A stretch of DNA of 64,000 nt, from contig NZ_CADIJQ010000001.1 in NCBI RefSeq assembly GCF_902859595.1, positions 1,736,001 through 1,800,000 on the forward strand, read 5' to 3'. Position 1 is the stretch's first letter. Each line of letters opens with the position of its first letter. This stretch comes from Achromobacter kerstersii (GTDB lineage: Bacteria; Pseudomonadota; Gammaproteobacteria; Burkholderiales; Burkholderiaceae_B). The translations under genes and the position numbers were made by a program. Positions 11,520 to 20,612 of this stretch are shown piece after piece. The notes beneath the pieces were generated by a model that was not told the origin of the DNA, ran no database searches, and was given only the letters and a program-made list of their open reading frames with translations.

Positions 11520-12818
11520 TCAGGCTGCCGCGTCGCGGACTTCTCCGCGCTCGGGCTTATCGGTCTCGCTGGCTTCGTCCGCGTAGATCAGCAAGGGCTT
11601 GCCCTCACCTTCAATCGCGTTCTCGTCAACTACCACGCGCTTGACATTGCCTTGCGACGGCAACTCATACATGGTGTCCAACAAGGTCTGTTCGATAATC
11701 GAACGCAGGCCACGAGCCCCGGTCTTGCGCTTGAGCGCCTTGCGGGCGATCGCCTTCAATGCGGCAGGCCGCAAGTCGAGTTCGGCGCCTTCCATGGCAA
11801 AGAGCTTCTGGAACTGCTTGAGCAAGGCGTTCTTGGGCTCGGTCAGAATTTGCACCAGCGCCGCTTCGTCAAGTTCGTCCAGCGTCGCAACAACGGGCAG
11901 ACGGCCGACCAGCTCGGGGATCAGACCAAACTTGATCAGATCTTCCGGTTCAACTTCGGAGAACAGCTCGCCCACACCGCGCTCGGACTTGGCGCGTACC
12001 GACGCCGAGAAACCGATGCCCGATTTCTCGGTGCGGTCGCGGATGACCTTTTCCAGTCCGTCGAAGGCGCCGCCTACGATGAACAGGATATTGGTCGTGT
12101 CGACCTGAACGAAGTCCTGGTTGGGGTGCTTGCGGCCGCCCTGCGGGGGCACCGAGGCAACCGTGCCTTCAATCAGCTTCAGCAAGGCCTGCTGCACGCC
12201 CTCGCCCGACACGTCGCGCGTGATGGAGGGGTTGTCGGACTTGCGGGAAATCTTGTCGATTTCGTCGATGTAAATGATGGCGCGCTGCGCCTTCTCGACT
12301 TCGTAGTTGCAGTTCTGCAGCAACTTTTGAATGATATTTTCGACGTCTTCGCCCACGTAACCCGCTTCGGTCAGCGTGGTGGCGTCAGCCATGACGAACG
12401 GCACGTTCAGCATGCGCGCCAACGTCTGAGCCAAGAGCGTCTTGCCGGACCCGGTGGGGCCGATCAGCATGATGTTGCTCTTGGAGAGCTCGACTTCGTC
12501 ACCCTTGATCTCGCCGTGACGAATGCGCTTGTAATGGTTGTAGACCGCTACGGCCAGCATGCGCTTGGGCGAATTTTGCCCAATGACGTACTGATCCAGG
12601 AAGGTCTTGATTTCAGCCGGAGTGGGCAGTTCGGAACGAATCGCCGCGCGCGCGGTAGCCTGCGCTTCCTCGCGGATGATGTCGTTGCACAAGTCGATGC
12701 ACTCATCGCAGATGAATACCGACGGACCCGCGATCAGCTTGCGGACTTCATGCTGGCTTTTATTGCAAAACGAGCAATGCAGCACTTTTGCGTCTGCCGA
12801 TCCCTTTTTTTCAGGCAT
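11520..12818 (-). CDS. clpX: ClpXP protease ATP-binding subunit ClpX
   Basis: 432 residues, AAA+ unfoldase that feeds substrates to ClpP. The N-terminal zinc-binding domain has four cysteines at 15, 18, 37 and 40; Walker A GPTGSGKT is at 120-127; Walker [10 protein letters not shown] and the ClpP-docking IGF loop (GIGFSA) follow. Gene order tig-clpP-clpX-lon is the usual proteobacterial one; clpX starts 101 nt after clpP, and its own terminator lies just downstream. Confidence 0.97.
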   Translation of the reverse strand: MPEKKGSADAKVLHCSFCNKSQHEVRKLIAGPSVFICDECIDLCNDIIREEAQATARAAIRSELPTPAEIKTFLDQYVIGQNSPKRMLAVAVYNHYKRIRHGEIKGDEVELSKSNIMLIGPTGSGKTLLAQTLARMLNVPFVMADATTLTEAGYVGEDVENIIQKLLQNCNYEVEKAQRAIIYIDEIDKISRKSDNPSITRDVSGEGVQQALLKLIEGTVASVPPQGGRKHPNQDFVQVDTTNILFIVGGAFDGLEKVIRDRTEKSGIGFSASVRAKSERGVGELFSEVEPEDLIKFGLIPELVGRLPVVATLDELDEAALVQILTEPKNALLKQFQKLFAMEGAELDLRPAALKAIARKALKRKTGARGLRSIIEQTLLDTMYELPSQGNVKRVVVDENAIEGEGKPLLIYADEASETDKPERGEVRDAAA

Positions 12819-12919
12819 ATTTGTTTCGTATCTCAGGTAAAGATGCGCCAGACCGGTAACGGGCCCGGCGCATGCGCTTACTCAAACTTGATGGCAGCGG
12901 GTTCAGATCAACCGGGAAG

Positions 12920-13573
12920 TCAGCCTTCCGAGCGGGAGCTCATCACCTTGTCCACCAATCCATACGATACCGCATCTTCGGCGGACATGAAGTTGTCACG
13001 CTCCGTGTCCAGGCCGATGCGCTCCATCGACTGGCCGGTGTTCTCAGCCAGAATCCGGTTAAGACGTTCGCGCAGATCCAGGATCTCGCGAGCCTGAATC
13101 TGGATGTCGGACGCCTGCCCCTGGGCGCCGCCCGACGGCTGGTGGATCATGATCCGCGAGTTGGGCAGCGTGAAACGCTTGCCCTTCTTGCCAGCCGCCA
13201 GCAGGAACGCGCCCATGCTGGCCGCGAGGCCCGTGCACAGGGTCGATACGTCCGGCTTGATGAACTGCATGGTGTCAAAAATGGCCATTCCCGCATACAC
13301 CGACCCGCCAGGCGAATTGATGTACAGAGAAATGTCCTTGTCAGGATTCTCCGATTCCAGGAACAGCAACTGCGCCACAACCAGATTGGCCGTTGCGTCA
13401 TTGACCGGACCCACCAGGAAAATGAGCCGTTCGCGGAGCAGACGCGAATAGATGTCGTAGGCGCGTTCGCCGCGCCCCGACTGCTCGATAACCATGGGAA
13501 TGTAGCCCAGGCCGGTGGGGGTCACCGAAGACCCGCCATTCATTGCCGCATAGAAATCGGTGAATCTCTGCAT
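12920..13573 (-). CDS. clpP: ClpXP protease proteolytic subunit ClpP
   Basis: 217 residues, serine peptidase forming the double-heptamer barrel. Catalytic triad Ser119 (GLAASM), His144 (MIHQP) and Asp194 (ERDNF). The first about 24 residues are a leader probably removed by self-processing. It starts only 4 nt after the tig stop codon, so it is translated from the same message. Confidence 0.97.
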   Translation of the reverse strand: MQRFTDFYAAMNGGSSVTPTGLGYIPMVIEQSGRGERAYDIYSRLLRERLIFLVGPVNDATANLVVAQLLFLESENPDKDISLYINSPGGSVYAGMAIFDTMQFIKPDVSTLCTGLAASMGAFLLAAGKKGKRFTLPNSRIMIHQPSGGAQGQASDIQIQAREILDLRERLNRILAENTGQSMERIGLDTERDNFMSAEDAVSYGLVDKVMSSRSEG

Positions 13574-13577
13574 AGTG

Positions 13578-14888
13578 TTACGCCATCCCCATCAACTGAT
13601 CGAAAGGCACCTTCTCTTCGGTGACCTTGGCCTTTTCCAGCACGTGCGCGACGACGTTGTCTTCCAGCACGATAGCCTCGATTTCAGCACGACGCTGGCG
13701 GTCAGCCAGGTAATAGCTGACAACCTGAGCGGGTTGTTCGTAGTTTTCTGCGAACTCTTCAATGCGCGCGCGCACTTGCTCGGGCTTGGCTTGCAGTTGC
13801 TCTTGCTTGACCAGTTCCGACACCAACAGGCCCAGACGGACACGGCGTTCGGATTCGGTCGAGAAGGCTTCTGCCGGGATCGGCACGGACTCGGCGTTGG
13901 GGATGCCACGCTGCTTCAGCTCTTCGCGGGCAGCGGCGACACGGCCTTGCACGTCGTTGTCGACCAGCGCCTTCGGCACGTCGAACTTGCCGGCTTCGAC
14001 CAGGGCGTCCATGACGCTGGACTTGGTGCGGCCAGCCGAACGGACCTTGACTTCGCGTTCGATGTTGCTGCGGATGTCGGCCTTCAGCTTTTCGACGTCG
14101 CCTTCGGCTTGGCCGAGGGACTTGGCGAATTCGCTGTTCAGCTCGGGCAGAACGCCTTCAGCCACTTCCTTGACGGTGATGGTGAATTCGGCAGTCTTGC
14201 CGGCAACTTCAACGCCTTGGTAGTCGTCCGGGAACTTCAGTTCGAAAACCTTGGTTTCGCCAGCCTTCAGGCCGCGAGCGGCTTCTTCGAATTCCGGCAG
14301 CATGCGGCCTTGGCCGAGCACGAACGGGAAGTCTTCGGCCTTGCCGCCTTCGAACGGCACGCCGTCGATGGTGCCGGCGAAGTCCAGCGTGACGCGGTCG
14401 CCGTCTTGCGACGCACGGCCTTCACGGGCTTCGAACGTGGCGCGCTGCTTGCGCAGAACGTCCAGGGTTTGTTGCACTTCGGCGTCGGTGACAGCCGTGT
14501 CGTAGCGGGTGACGGCCAGCGCCGACAGATCCGGTACGGCGACTTCGGGGTAGACCTCGAACGTGGCGGTGAACGCCAGCGTGTCGTCGGTAACGCCTTC
14601 AGTCTTGGGTTCGAGGTTCGGGGCGCCAGCAACGCGCAGCTTCGCGCCGTCGATGGCTTGTTCGAAGGCACGGCCAACTTGGCTATTGATCACGTCGTAG
14701 CGAATGCTGGGGCCATGGCTGCGCTCGAGCATGGCGAGCGGAGCTTTACCCGGGCGGAAGCCGGGGACCTTGGCGGTGCGAGCCACGCGCTTCAATTGCG
14801 CCTGGACTTCCTTTTCGACGTCGGCCACCGAGACGGCCAGATCAACACGGCGCTCCAGGCCGGAGAGGGTTTCAACCACAGGCTGCAT
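13578..14888 (-). CDS. tig: Trigger factor, ribosome-associated chaperone/PPIase
   Basis: 436 residues from the ATG at 14888 ([14 protein letters not shown]), matching the family start and length; a reading from 14939 adds 17 basic unconserved residues. N-terminal ribosome-binding domain with the signature FRPGKAP (G-F-R-x-G-x-x-P) at about 44-52, FKBP-type prolyl isomerase domain (about 150-240) and C-terminal chaperone arms. It binds nascent chains at the ribosome exit. First gene of tig-clpP-clpX. Confidence 0.96.
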   Translation of the reverse strand: MQPVVETLSGLERRVDLAVSVADVEKEVQAQLKRVARTAKVPGFRPGKAPLAMLERSHGPSIRYDVINSQVGRAFEQAIDGAKLRVAGAPNLEPKTEGVTDDTLAFTATFEVYPEVAVPDLSALAVTRYDTAVTDAEVQQTLDVLRKQRATFEAREGRASQDGDRVTLDFAGTIDGVPFEGGKAEDFPFVLGQGRMLPEFEEAARGLKAGETKVFELKFPDDYQGVEVAGKTAEFTITVKEVAEGVLPELNSEFAKSLGQAEGDVEKLKADIRSNIEREVKVRSAGRTKSSVMDALVEAGKFDVPKALVDNDVQGRVAAAREELKQRGIPNAESVPIPAEAFSTESERRVRLGLLVSELVKQEQLQAKPEQVRARIEEFAENYEQPAQVVSYYLADRQRRAEIEAIVLEDNVVAHVLEKAKVTEEKVPFDQLMGMA

Positions 14889-14971
14889 TAAAAGACCTAT
14901 TTTCCGAGAGATGAGATTACGGGCGGATAAACGCGGCATTTTACCGGAAACTTCCGGAACCCTGACGCAAA

Positions 14972-15010
14972 GGGGCGCGAGCCCCGGATTTGCCCGGATG
15001 CTCGCGCCCC
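14972..15010. terminator. GC-rich hairpin between the M48 protease gene and tig
   Basis: Eleven-bp perfect stem GGGGCGCGAGC with a 17-nt loop. The following T runs are short (GTTTT on the plus side, CTTTG on the minus side), so termination is likely but not certain. It lies 43 nt past the M48 gene and 84 nt before the tig start. Confidence 0.6.
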
Positions 15011-15052
15011 GTTTTCCGCCCGAAAAGGGAGGGCTAACGTCGATTTGACGTC

Positions 15053-15808
15053 TTATTTTGCCTTGGCGATGCGATCTTCGATGTGCTGAGCGCGCTTAGC
15101 CGAGGACGGGTGCGAGCTCATCATATCGCTCTTGCCGCCATCCAGCTCGGCAAGCTTCTGAAACGCGGTCACCAGACCACGGGTATTGAGCTTCTTGGCC
15201 TGCAGCTGATCGAACGAATAGTCGTCGGCCGCGCTTTCCTGCGATTGCGAGAATTGCGCGTTGATGAACTTCTCGGTCAGGTCGCCCAACTGCGACGAGT
15301 TCAGCGCGGCGACCGTTGCGCCACCGGCAGCACCGGCGGCGTCACGCGCGGCCGACACCGTGTAGGCGGTCTGCATGGCCTTCTTGCTGTGGCCCAGGGC
15401 CACGTGGCCGATTTCGTGGCCAACCACGCCCAGCACTTCGTCGTCGGTCATCATGTCCATCAAACCGCTGTAGACGCGGATGCAGCCGTTGGCCATGGCC
15501 CAGGCATTGACGTCCTTGGTGATGTAGACCTTGTAGTTGGCCTTCTGACCATTGACCGTGCCGCCCAGCGACTTGGCGATCTTCTGCAGGCGCACGTCGT
15601 ACTTGCTGCCCGGCGCGGCGATCTTTTCCTGCGAATCGCTCTGCGCGCAAGCCTTGTCCGACAGCGTCTTGATTTCAGCATCGCTCAGGGTGGCCGCTTG
15701 CACGACCTTGCTGCCGGCGCCCACCAGGCCACCGATATCGAGGGCATGCGACGCGGAGAAAGGGGCAAGCGCAACGGTCAACGCGGCAACGGTGTAGCGG
15801 ATCTTCAT
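15053..15808 (-). CDS. Secreted M48-family metalloprotease
   Basis: 251 residues. An N-terminal Sec signal peptide (MKIRYTVAALTVALAPFSAS, probable cleavage after SHA at about residue 22) points to the periplasm. The zinc motif HEIGH is at 131-135, with the downstream Glu expected around ESAADDYSF, as in M48B enzymes such as YcaL/LoiP/BepA that survey outer-membrane protein assembly. Not a lipoprotein: no lipobox. The ATG at 15808 has AGAGGAG upstream; a longer start is not supported. The 15809-16072 gap holds its promoter and that of the divergent UPF0114 gene, with short AGCGCTGC repeats near 15930; no gene seen there. Confidence 0.88.
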   Translation of the reverse strand: MKIRYTVAALTVALAPFSASHALDIGGLVGAGSKVVQAATLSDAEIKTLSDKACAQSDSQEKIAAPGSKYDVRLQKIAKSLGGTVNGQKANYKVYITKDVNAWAMANGCIRVYSGLMDMMTDDEVLGVVGHEIGHVALGHSKKAMQTAYTVSAARDAAGAAGGATVAALNSSQLGDLTEKFINAQFSQSQESAADDYSFDQLQAKKLNTRGLVTAFQKLAELDGGKSDMMSSHPSSAKRAQHIEDRIAKAK

Positions 15809-16072
15809 GGGAACAAACTCCTCTTGACTGGCTCTATGCGAGTGAGGCGGCAATTCTATATACGGCCAAAGCTCTCAAAGCGTTTCGCCACAGAGTTTCG
15901 CAAATGCCAGTTTCGCTTACATAAAAGCGCTGCAAGCGCTGCGCAAGCGTGCTAATGCCCCCTTTTTCTGCGTCACGCATCCGTCATAAAAAACTGCTGC
16001 CTGCCGCGGTCAGGCATTGATAGAATTGCCGCCGCACTTTTATTGCAAACTCAAAACGGCTCGCACCCAACA

Positions 16073-16618
16073 ATGATTGAGAACCCCCCTCCCCGCTTAG
16101 GCATCTTGCCCAGCGTGATCTTCAGTTCGCGCTGGCTGCAACTGCCGCTGTACCTGGGCCTGATCGTCGCGCAAGGCGTCTACGTCATGCTGTTCCTGAA
16201 AGAACTGTGGCACTTGCTGACGCACGCCAACAGCTTTGGCGAAATGGAGATCATGCTGCTCGTCCTGGGCCTGATCGACGTGGTCATGATTTCGAACTTG
16301 CTGGTGATGGTGATCGTCGGCGGATACGAGACTTTCGTGTCGCGCCTGCGCCTGCAGAATCACCCTGATCAGCCGGAGTGGCTCAGCCACGTCAATGCCA
16401 GCGTGCTCAAGGTGAAGCTGGCCATGGCCATCATCGGGATCTCGTCCATCCATCTGCTGCGCACGTTCATCGAAGCCGGCACGATCGGCACGCCGAATGC
16501 GCGCTTCACCGAAGCCGGCGTCATGTGGCAAACCATCATCCACGCGCTGTTCATCCTGTCGGCAATCGGCATTGCAGTGGTGGATCGCCTGGCCACGCCG
16601 CCCGCGCACAAGCACTGA
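16073..16618 (+). CDS. UPF0114 (YqhA-type) inner-membrane protein
   Basis: 181 residues from the ATG at 16073. Four hydrophobic segments (about 20-45, 58-85, 118-140 and 155-175) and the conserved stretches [12 protein letters not shown] and [14 protein letters not shown] mark the UPF0114 family, whose function is unknown. The polar loop after segment 2 ([15 protein letters not shown]) is also typical. Divergent from the M48 gene; ends 40 nt before a strong bidirectional terminator. Confidence 0.85.
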   Translation: MIENPPPRLGILPSVIFSSRWLQLPLYLGLIVAQGVYVMLFLKELWHLLTHANSFGEMEIMLLVLGLIDVVMISNLLVMVIVGGYETFVSRLRLQNHPDQPEWLSHVNASVLKVKLAMAIIGISSIHLLRTFIEAGTIGTPNARFTEAGVMWQTIIHALFILSAIGIAVVDRLATPPAHKH

Positions 16619-16658
16619 AAAAAAGCACCGAGAACACGGACTTAGAAAACGCAGGACA

Positions 16659-16694
16659 AAAAAAGCCCCCATACGCAGGTATGGGGGCTTTTTT
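16659..16694. terminator. Bidirectional terminator
   Basis: Fifteen-bp perfect stem (AAAAAAGCCCCCATA, 6-nt loop) with A and T runs on both sides, between the convergent UPF0114 gene and the cold-shock gene at 16738. Confidence 0.94.
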
Positions 16695-16737
16695 ATGGGC
16701 CGAACACCGGGCTTGCCGGCGCGCTACCCGAAAGACA

Positions 16738-16944
16738 TCAGGCCGCGACCTTGATGTTCTTCGCGCTTGGACCTTTCGGGCCGGTACCGACCTCGAAGGT
16801 GACGCGCTGGTTTTCCTGCAGCGACTTATAGCCTTCGCTGCGGATTTCGGAGTAATGAGCGAAAAGGTCTTTGCTGCCGTCATCGGGCATGATGAAGCCA
16901 TAACCCTTTTCGGCGTTGAACCACTTAACGATGCCGGTTGCCAT
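16738..16944 (-). CDS. Cold-shock protein (CspA family)
   Basis: 68 residues, a single cold-shock domain. RNP1 (KGYGFI) at 13-18 and RNP2 (DLFAHY) at 26-31 bind single-stranded RNA/DNA. It acts as an RNA chaperone. One of three family members in this window (also 18028 and 43024). The C-terminus KNIKVAA is typical of proteobacterial Csp. A promoter 136-165 nt upstream leaves a long leader, as in cold-inducible csp genes. Confidence 0.95.
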   Translation of the reverse strand: MATGIVKWFNAEKGYGFIMPDDGSKDLFAHYSEIRSEGYKSLQENQRVTFEVGTGPKGPSAKNIKVAA

Positions 16945-17079
16945 GGAGTGTCCTTGAACCTAGAAGAAGCGATTTCTCGCGGGGCGCCAGATCATCAAGG
17001 ATGGGAGAGGAAGCAACCGCAGCACCACTGACGGCGACAAGTAACGCAGACCGCGTCTCTTGAAAATCTCGCTGAACCC

Positions 17080-17109
17080 AGTGTATTGGTGAACGCCAAA
17101 AAACGTCAA
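17080..17109 (-). promoter_or_regulatory. Promoter of the cold-shock gene at 16738 with a long leader
   Basis: Minus strand TTGACG (17104-17109), 18-bp spacer, TACACT (17080-17085). The implied transcript starts near 17073, giving an untranslated leader of about 130 nt. The stretch 16945-17287 (343 bp) holds this leader and promoter and, on the right, nothing else I can recognise. Confidence 0.6.
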
Positions 17110-17287
17110 ATATGCGAATGATGGAAGGACGCAGGCACGGGTGCATACGGATCGGGCAAGCACGCGGCAGCAGGCCCAAGGGGGCCGCCGGCACGGGATA
17201 TTTTTCAGATTGGTATGAACAGATACATGGCGATACCGAGACGATGTTCAACCCGGCCGCCCGCCAGGGCTTGCCGCCACGCCGGCC

Positions 17288-17851
17288 TCAGCCCGAAAAC
17301 CCGCCCGCATCAAGGAACTGTTGCTCGGCCTGCGTCGTCTGCCGGCCTAGCGCGGCGTTGCGATGGGGGAAACGGCCAAAGCGTTTGATGATGTCGCGAT
17401 GCAACACGGCCCAGCGCAGCGTATCCGCATCCAAAGATTCCATTAGCGCAACGCCTCGGTTTTGCATCATGAGGCTTTCCGAGTGCTCAAACGGCATGTA
17501 GAAAAACTGTCGCATCTGCGGGTCCACAGCCAAATCCAGCCCTGAGGCGATCGCACGTTCAGCAAAATTCTGAGCCAGCGGATCGGTAGCGAACATATGC
17601 GCCGTGCCGCGGTAGGCATTACGCGGAAACTGGTCCAACAAAATCATCAGCGCCAACGCCCCGTCGGCATCTTCCAGCCACGCATCCAATTCACGCCCGG
17701 CGGCAGCCCAGTGAGCCGCCTCGAAGCGCTTGCGGAATTCAGCGTCAAACGCATCGCTTTTGCTGTACCACCGTTGCGGCCCCGCATCCCGCCAGAACGC
17801 AACGACGTCTTGCGGGCGCATAGCAAGGGGCTGGGGCGAGGAAGAGGTCAT
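17288..17851 (-). CDS. DUF924 family protein
   Basis: 187 residues from the ATG at 17851 (MTSSSPQPLAMRPQDVVAFW); a start at 17989 would add 46 residues overlapping unrelated sequence. DUF924 features are visible: VAFWRDAGPQRWYSK near the N-terminus, the LILLDQFPRNAYRGT block at about 88-104 and FFYMPFEHSE at about 137-146, followed by HRDIIKRFGRFPHRN. All-helical TPR-like cytosolic proteins of unknown role. Ends 343 nt upstream of the first cold-shock gene. Confidence 0.85.
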   Translation of the reverse strand: MTSSSPQPLAMRPQDVVAFWRDAGPQRWYSKSDAFDAEFRKRFEAAHWAAAGRELDAWLEDADGALALMILLDQFPRNAYRGTAHMFATDPLAQNFAERAIASGLDLAVDPQMRQFFYMPFEHSESLMMQNRGVALMESLDADTLRWAVLHRDIIKRFGRFPHRNAALGRQTTQAEQQFLDAGGFSG

Positions 17852-17989
17852 GGCGAGGGTCCTGATGGCGATGGCGTCGCCAGAGGCGTGGCGGCGCTTG
17901 AGAAGCTGCCAGGCGCGGCCAGGATCTGGCCAGGGAGCCCGAACAAGCTGAACGACGGAACGCAGAGAGAATACCGCGTCCAAACGCAA

Positions 17990-18011
17990 AAAAGCCCCCG
18001 AAGGGGCTTTT
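17990..18011 (-). terminator. Terminator of the second cold-shock gene
   Basis: Stem AAAAGCCCC/GGGGCTTTT with a 4-nt loop, followed on the minus strand by a T-rich end, 16 nt past the stop at 18028. Confidence 0.9.
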
Positions 18012-18027
18012 CCGAAAAGTCAGACCT

Positions 18028-18231
18028 TTACAGGACCTGAATCTTCGTGGCTTGCGGGCCCTTGGGGCCATTGGCCGTCACAAAGCTGACGCGCTGGTTC
18101 TCTTCCAGAGACTTGAAGCCAGAACCCTGGATTTCGGAGAAGTGAGCGAACAGATCCTTACCACCCGCTTCCGGGGTGATGAAGCCATAGCCTTTTTCCG
18201 AATTGAACCACTTAACGACGCCGGTTTCCAT
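18028..18231 (-). CDS. Cold-shock protein (CspA family)
   Basis: 67 residues from the ATG at 18231 ([20 protein letters not shown]). RNP1 KGYGFI and RNP2 DLFAHF present. Closely related to the copy at 43024 (shared METG/KIETG start, GGKDLFAH, [19 protein letters not shown]) and less to the copy at 16738. A good promoter 138-166 nt upstream gives it a leader of about 130 nt. Confidence 0.95.
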   Translation of the reverse strand: METGVVKWFNSEKGYGFITPEAGGKDLFAHFSEIQGSGFKSLEENQRVSFVTANGPKGPQATKIQVL

Positions 18232-18368
18232 ACTGTATTTCCTAGAGATAATGGGCAAATGCCCGGAGGTCACGAATCAATCAAGGAGGGGACAGTAGAA
18301 CAATAACGCTGAGCCGGAAAAGGCACGGCACTGAACGAAAATCGCAACGCTTGTGATCGTGTGCCGAC

Positions 18369-18397
18369 ACTATCGTTATGTTCCCCTCACAAGTCAA
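18369..18397 (-). promoter_or_regulatory. Promoter of the cold-shock gene at 18028 with a long leader
   Basis: Minus strand TTGACT (18392-18397), 17-bp spacer, GATAGT (18369-18374); start near 18362. The gap 18232-18601 (370 bp) contains this leader and promoter and, at 18400-18540, an AT-rich stretch with no gene that I can see. Confidence 0.62.
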
Positions 18398-18601
18398 CAT
18401 AATCCTAAAAAATACGTGCCAATAATGCAACAAAGAGAAACTGCGTTGAAAATTTACACGTTTTCATAGGCAAAACTTGTCCCTGCATAGGTGTAAACAC
18501 CCATACAACATAAAAAAACAATCAAGGCTTATATAAATGCCGTCTAAACGCGTACGTCTTTCATACACCGTTCAGATCGGCACTTTGGTTTGCCGTCAGG
18601 C

Positions 18602-18922
18602 TTACTCGTCGATAGGTAAACCCAACAGATCGAGCGCCGCACCAAAAGTATCGGAACCCGAGCAAAGGAAAACCGCCACGTCGCCGGGATTCATATTTTC
18701 CAGGACTTGGTCGATTTGTTCTTGCGCATTATCAACATTGTCGACATTTGAAGCGTGTATATCCGCTCCAGCTTCGACTTTTTCGATGGGGACGATGTCC
18801 GCGATCGCATTGAGATCGGTTACGCCCACTACGACATAGACGCTGATGGGCTCGCCATCCAGCGTCGTGAGCAGCTCGACGCCGCCCGCCACGTCGGCAA
18901 GGTGCCGACTTACTATTTCCAT
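18602..18922 (-). CDS. Hypothetical protein, 106 residues
   Basis: Not recognised. Start ATG at 18922 has AAGGAAGAG 8 nt upstream; an earlier in-frame start at 18967 lacks one. The product is acidic and soluble, with an alternating hydrophobic N-terminal half (ELLTTLDGEPISVYVVVGV) suggesting beta strands and a helical middle (NVDNAQEQIDQVLENM), no signal peptide and one cysteine. Codon use has fewer GC third positions than its neighbours. No operon partner: the next minus-strand gene ends 97 nt upstream. Confidence 0.65.
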   Translation of the reverse strand: MEIVSRHLADVAGGVELLTTLDGEPISVYVVVGVTDLNAIADIVPIEKVEAGADIHASNVDNVDNAQEQIDQVLENMNPGDVAVFLCSGSDTFGAALDLLGLPIDE

Positions 18923-19018
18923 GTTCACTCTTCCTTGATCTGCGGGGTCTAGCCCGCTTGGACGCACGCACCGTGCAGGTGCAATCTCACGCCCAGGCGC
19001 GACTATAACAGCCTTAGG

Positions 19019-19417
19019 CTAATGCTTCCTGACATTCGGACCAAGGGACTGGCGCGCGGCCCCAGACGTTGCTGCCACGGTACGGCAGCGCACCCCGGCG
19101 TTGGTCAGGACGCGGATGAGTGGCTTCTGGGCGGCCAGGAAGGCCGCCTTGTCATCGCCGACCAGCTTGCAGATGAACATCTGGGCCTGCAACTGCGTGC
19201 GGCGGGCCTTGCGGTTGTCGGCTTCCTGGGCGAGCCAGTCGCGGATCCAGGCCGATGCGGCCTCAGCATCAGCTTGCAGCTTGATGTGGCCTAGCAGGTC
19301 ATAAACCGTCACGCCAGTGATGCTTTCGTCTTCGCCGCGCGTCAGGAAGAGCTTGGCGGCCTGGCCCGTGTAGCCAGGGATCACCGCGAGGCAATCGCGT
19401 TCAGCGGGTTTCTTCAT
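19019..19417 (-). CDS. Hypothetical protein, 132 residues
   Basis: Not recognised. Begins MKKPAERDCLAVIPGYTG. The middle (LQADAEAASAWIRDWLAQEADNRKARRTQLQ) is a likely amphipathic helix, and the C-terminus is basic. No signal peptide or membrane segment. It is divergent from the DUF2513-like gene at 19538 with a 120-bp shared control region. Third-position GC bias supports that it is real. Confidence 0.55.
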   Translation of the reverse strand: MKKPAERDCLAVIPGYTGQAAKLFLTRGEDESITGVTVYDLLGHIKLQADAEAASAWIRDWLAQEADNRKARRTQLQAQMFICKLVGDDKAAFLAAQKPLIRVLTNAGVRCRTVAATSGAARQSLGPNVRKH

Positions 19418-19537
19418 AGAGTTTTACGTGTTCTGTTGTCGAGAACCTTGGACTGTAACCCGGCCTTGCGCCCTGTCGCATCGGCGCCACGGAACTCTGC
19501 TATTGTCGGCCTACCTATTTCCAAAACGGTGAATATC

Positions 19538-19840
19538 ATGCAACGCGATTTCGACCTGGTCGTCACGATTCTGGGCGCCCTGCGCGACGCGCCCGGCCCC
19601 AACCTGAGCACGCACGACATCAAGAACGCCGCCTTGGCGCCGCACCCCGAAGAACAGGGCTTGCAGGTCATTGCGCACCACCTGGATCTGCTGGAGGATG
19701 CCGGTCTGGTCAAACAGGTGAGCGAAACCGCCGCCAACGCAGGCGCGGCGCGCTGGCGCATCACCTGGAAGGGCTACGACGCCCTGGAACAGGATGAGGA
19801 CGACGAAGACGACGCCGACGAGTTCGACGCCGAAGAATAA
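19538..19840 (+). CDS. DUF2513-like winged-helix protein
   Basis: 100 residues from the ATG at 19538. The start MQRDFDLVVTILGALRDAPG and the block VIAHHLDLLEDAGLVKQVSE resemble DUF2513 proteins, small winged-helix proteins frequent on phages and plasmids, and WRITWKGYDALE fits the wing. The C-terminal 20 residues are almost all Asp/Glu. Function unknown; DNA or protein binding is only a guess from the fold. Upstream 34 residues of open frame lack a ribosome site and were dropped. Confidence 0.6.
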   Translation: MQRDFDLVVTILGALRDAPGPNLSTHDIKNAALAPHPEEQGLQVIAHHLDLLEDAGLVKQVSETAANAGAARWRITWKGYDALEQDEDDEDDADEFDAEE

Positions 19841-19855
19841 GGCCGACGCCTGGGC

Positions 19856-20128
19856 TTAGCGGCGCTGCAGGATGCGCCGCGTAAGCAGCGATGCGGCTGT
19901 GCCGATCACCAGGCTGAACATGAAGGCGGCGATGGACAGCATCGCCGCCAAGTCGCTAAACCCCCCATGCCGCGCCAGCAGCAGCACCGCGGCGAAAATG
20001 GCGGCGGCCAAGGCGGCAACCCCCATCAGCACATGCTTGACCGAGCGCAAGCGGCCACAAAGCGAGCCGCCGATCAGCGCGGCCGCCACCATCGCGGCCA
20101 TGGACCAGAACAGATATTCGTACTGCAT
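19856..20128 (-). CDS. Small membrane protein, 90 residues
   Basis: Not recognised. Three likely membrane helices (about 5-24, 34-53 and 60-80) with basic loops (GRLRSVKH, LTRRILQRR), so an inner-membrane protein with little outside the bilayer. Start ATG at 20128 has GGGGGAG about 9 nt upstream. Convergent with the DUF2513-like gene (15-nt gap). Confidence 0.6.
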   Translation of the reverse strand: MQYEYLFWSMAAMVAAALIGGSLCGRLRSVKHVLMGVAALAAAIFAAVLLLARHGGFSDLAAMLSIAAFMFSLVIGTAASLLTRRILQRR

Positions 20129-20191
20129 GCGAACGTGCTCCCCCGAAGGCATTGAGGCGCCCGCATTATAGGCGTCGGATCGCGCCTGCCA

Positions 20192-20587
20192 TCACCTTTG
20201 AGCGGCAACCGCGACGACGCTGATTTCGACCAGCGCGCCATAGTGCAATTCGCGCGTGGGCACCACGGCCCGTGCGGGGCGATGATCGCCGAACGCGCGT
20301 TCGTAGACCCGATTGACCTCGTCCCACAGCCCGATGTCGGGGATGTACACGGTAACGTTGACGACCGAGCCCATGGACGCGCCAGCGGCCTCGAGAATGG
20401 CTTTGACGCTACGCAGCGCCGCTTCGGTCTGGGCCGTTGCACCGACGGCAAGACTGGGCCGCGCCCCCGCCTCTGCGGCGGGCAAAAAGCCCAATTGCCC
20501 AGAAACAAAAACAAAGCCATTGGCACGCACTGCCTGCGAATAGTGGCCAGCAGGCGGCGTGGCGTTGGGAGTGTGAATGATGTCCAT
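20192..20587 (-). CDS. RidA-family (YjgF/UK114) protein, copy 1
   Basis: 131 residues from the ATG at 20587 with AAGGA upstream. RidA proteins hydrolyse reactive 2-aminoacrylate and related enamines/imines made by PLP enzymes. Typical blocks: GHYSQAVRANGFVFVSGQLGF, AALRSVKAILEAAGASMGSVV and the C-terminal HYGALVEISVVAVAA; the substrate-binding Arg of canonical RidA (R105) corresponds to the region RAVVPTRELHYG. It lies 25 nt downstream of the DSD1-type PLP enzyme on the same strand, so the two are very likely one operon and one pathway. Confidence 0.88.
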   Translation of the reverse strand: MDIIHTPNATPPAGHYSQAVRANGFVFVSGQLGFLPAAEAGARPSLAVGATAQTEAALRSVKAILEAAGASMGSVVNVTVYIPDIGLWDEVNRVYERAFGDHRPARAVVPTRELHYGALVEISVVAVAAQR

Positions 20588-20612
20588 GTCGACGTCCTTT
20601 TCAGAGCCAGGC

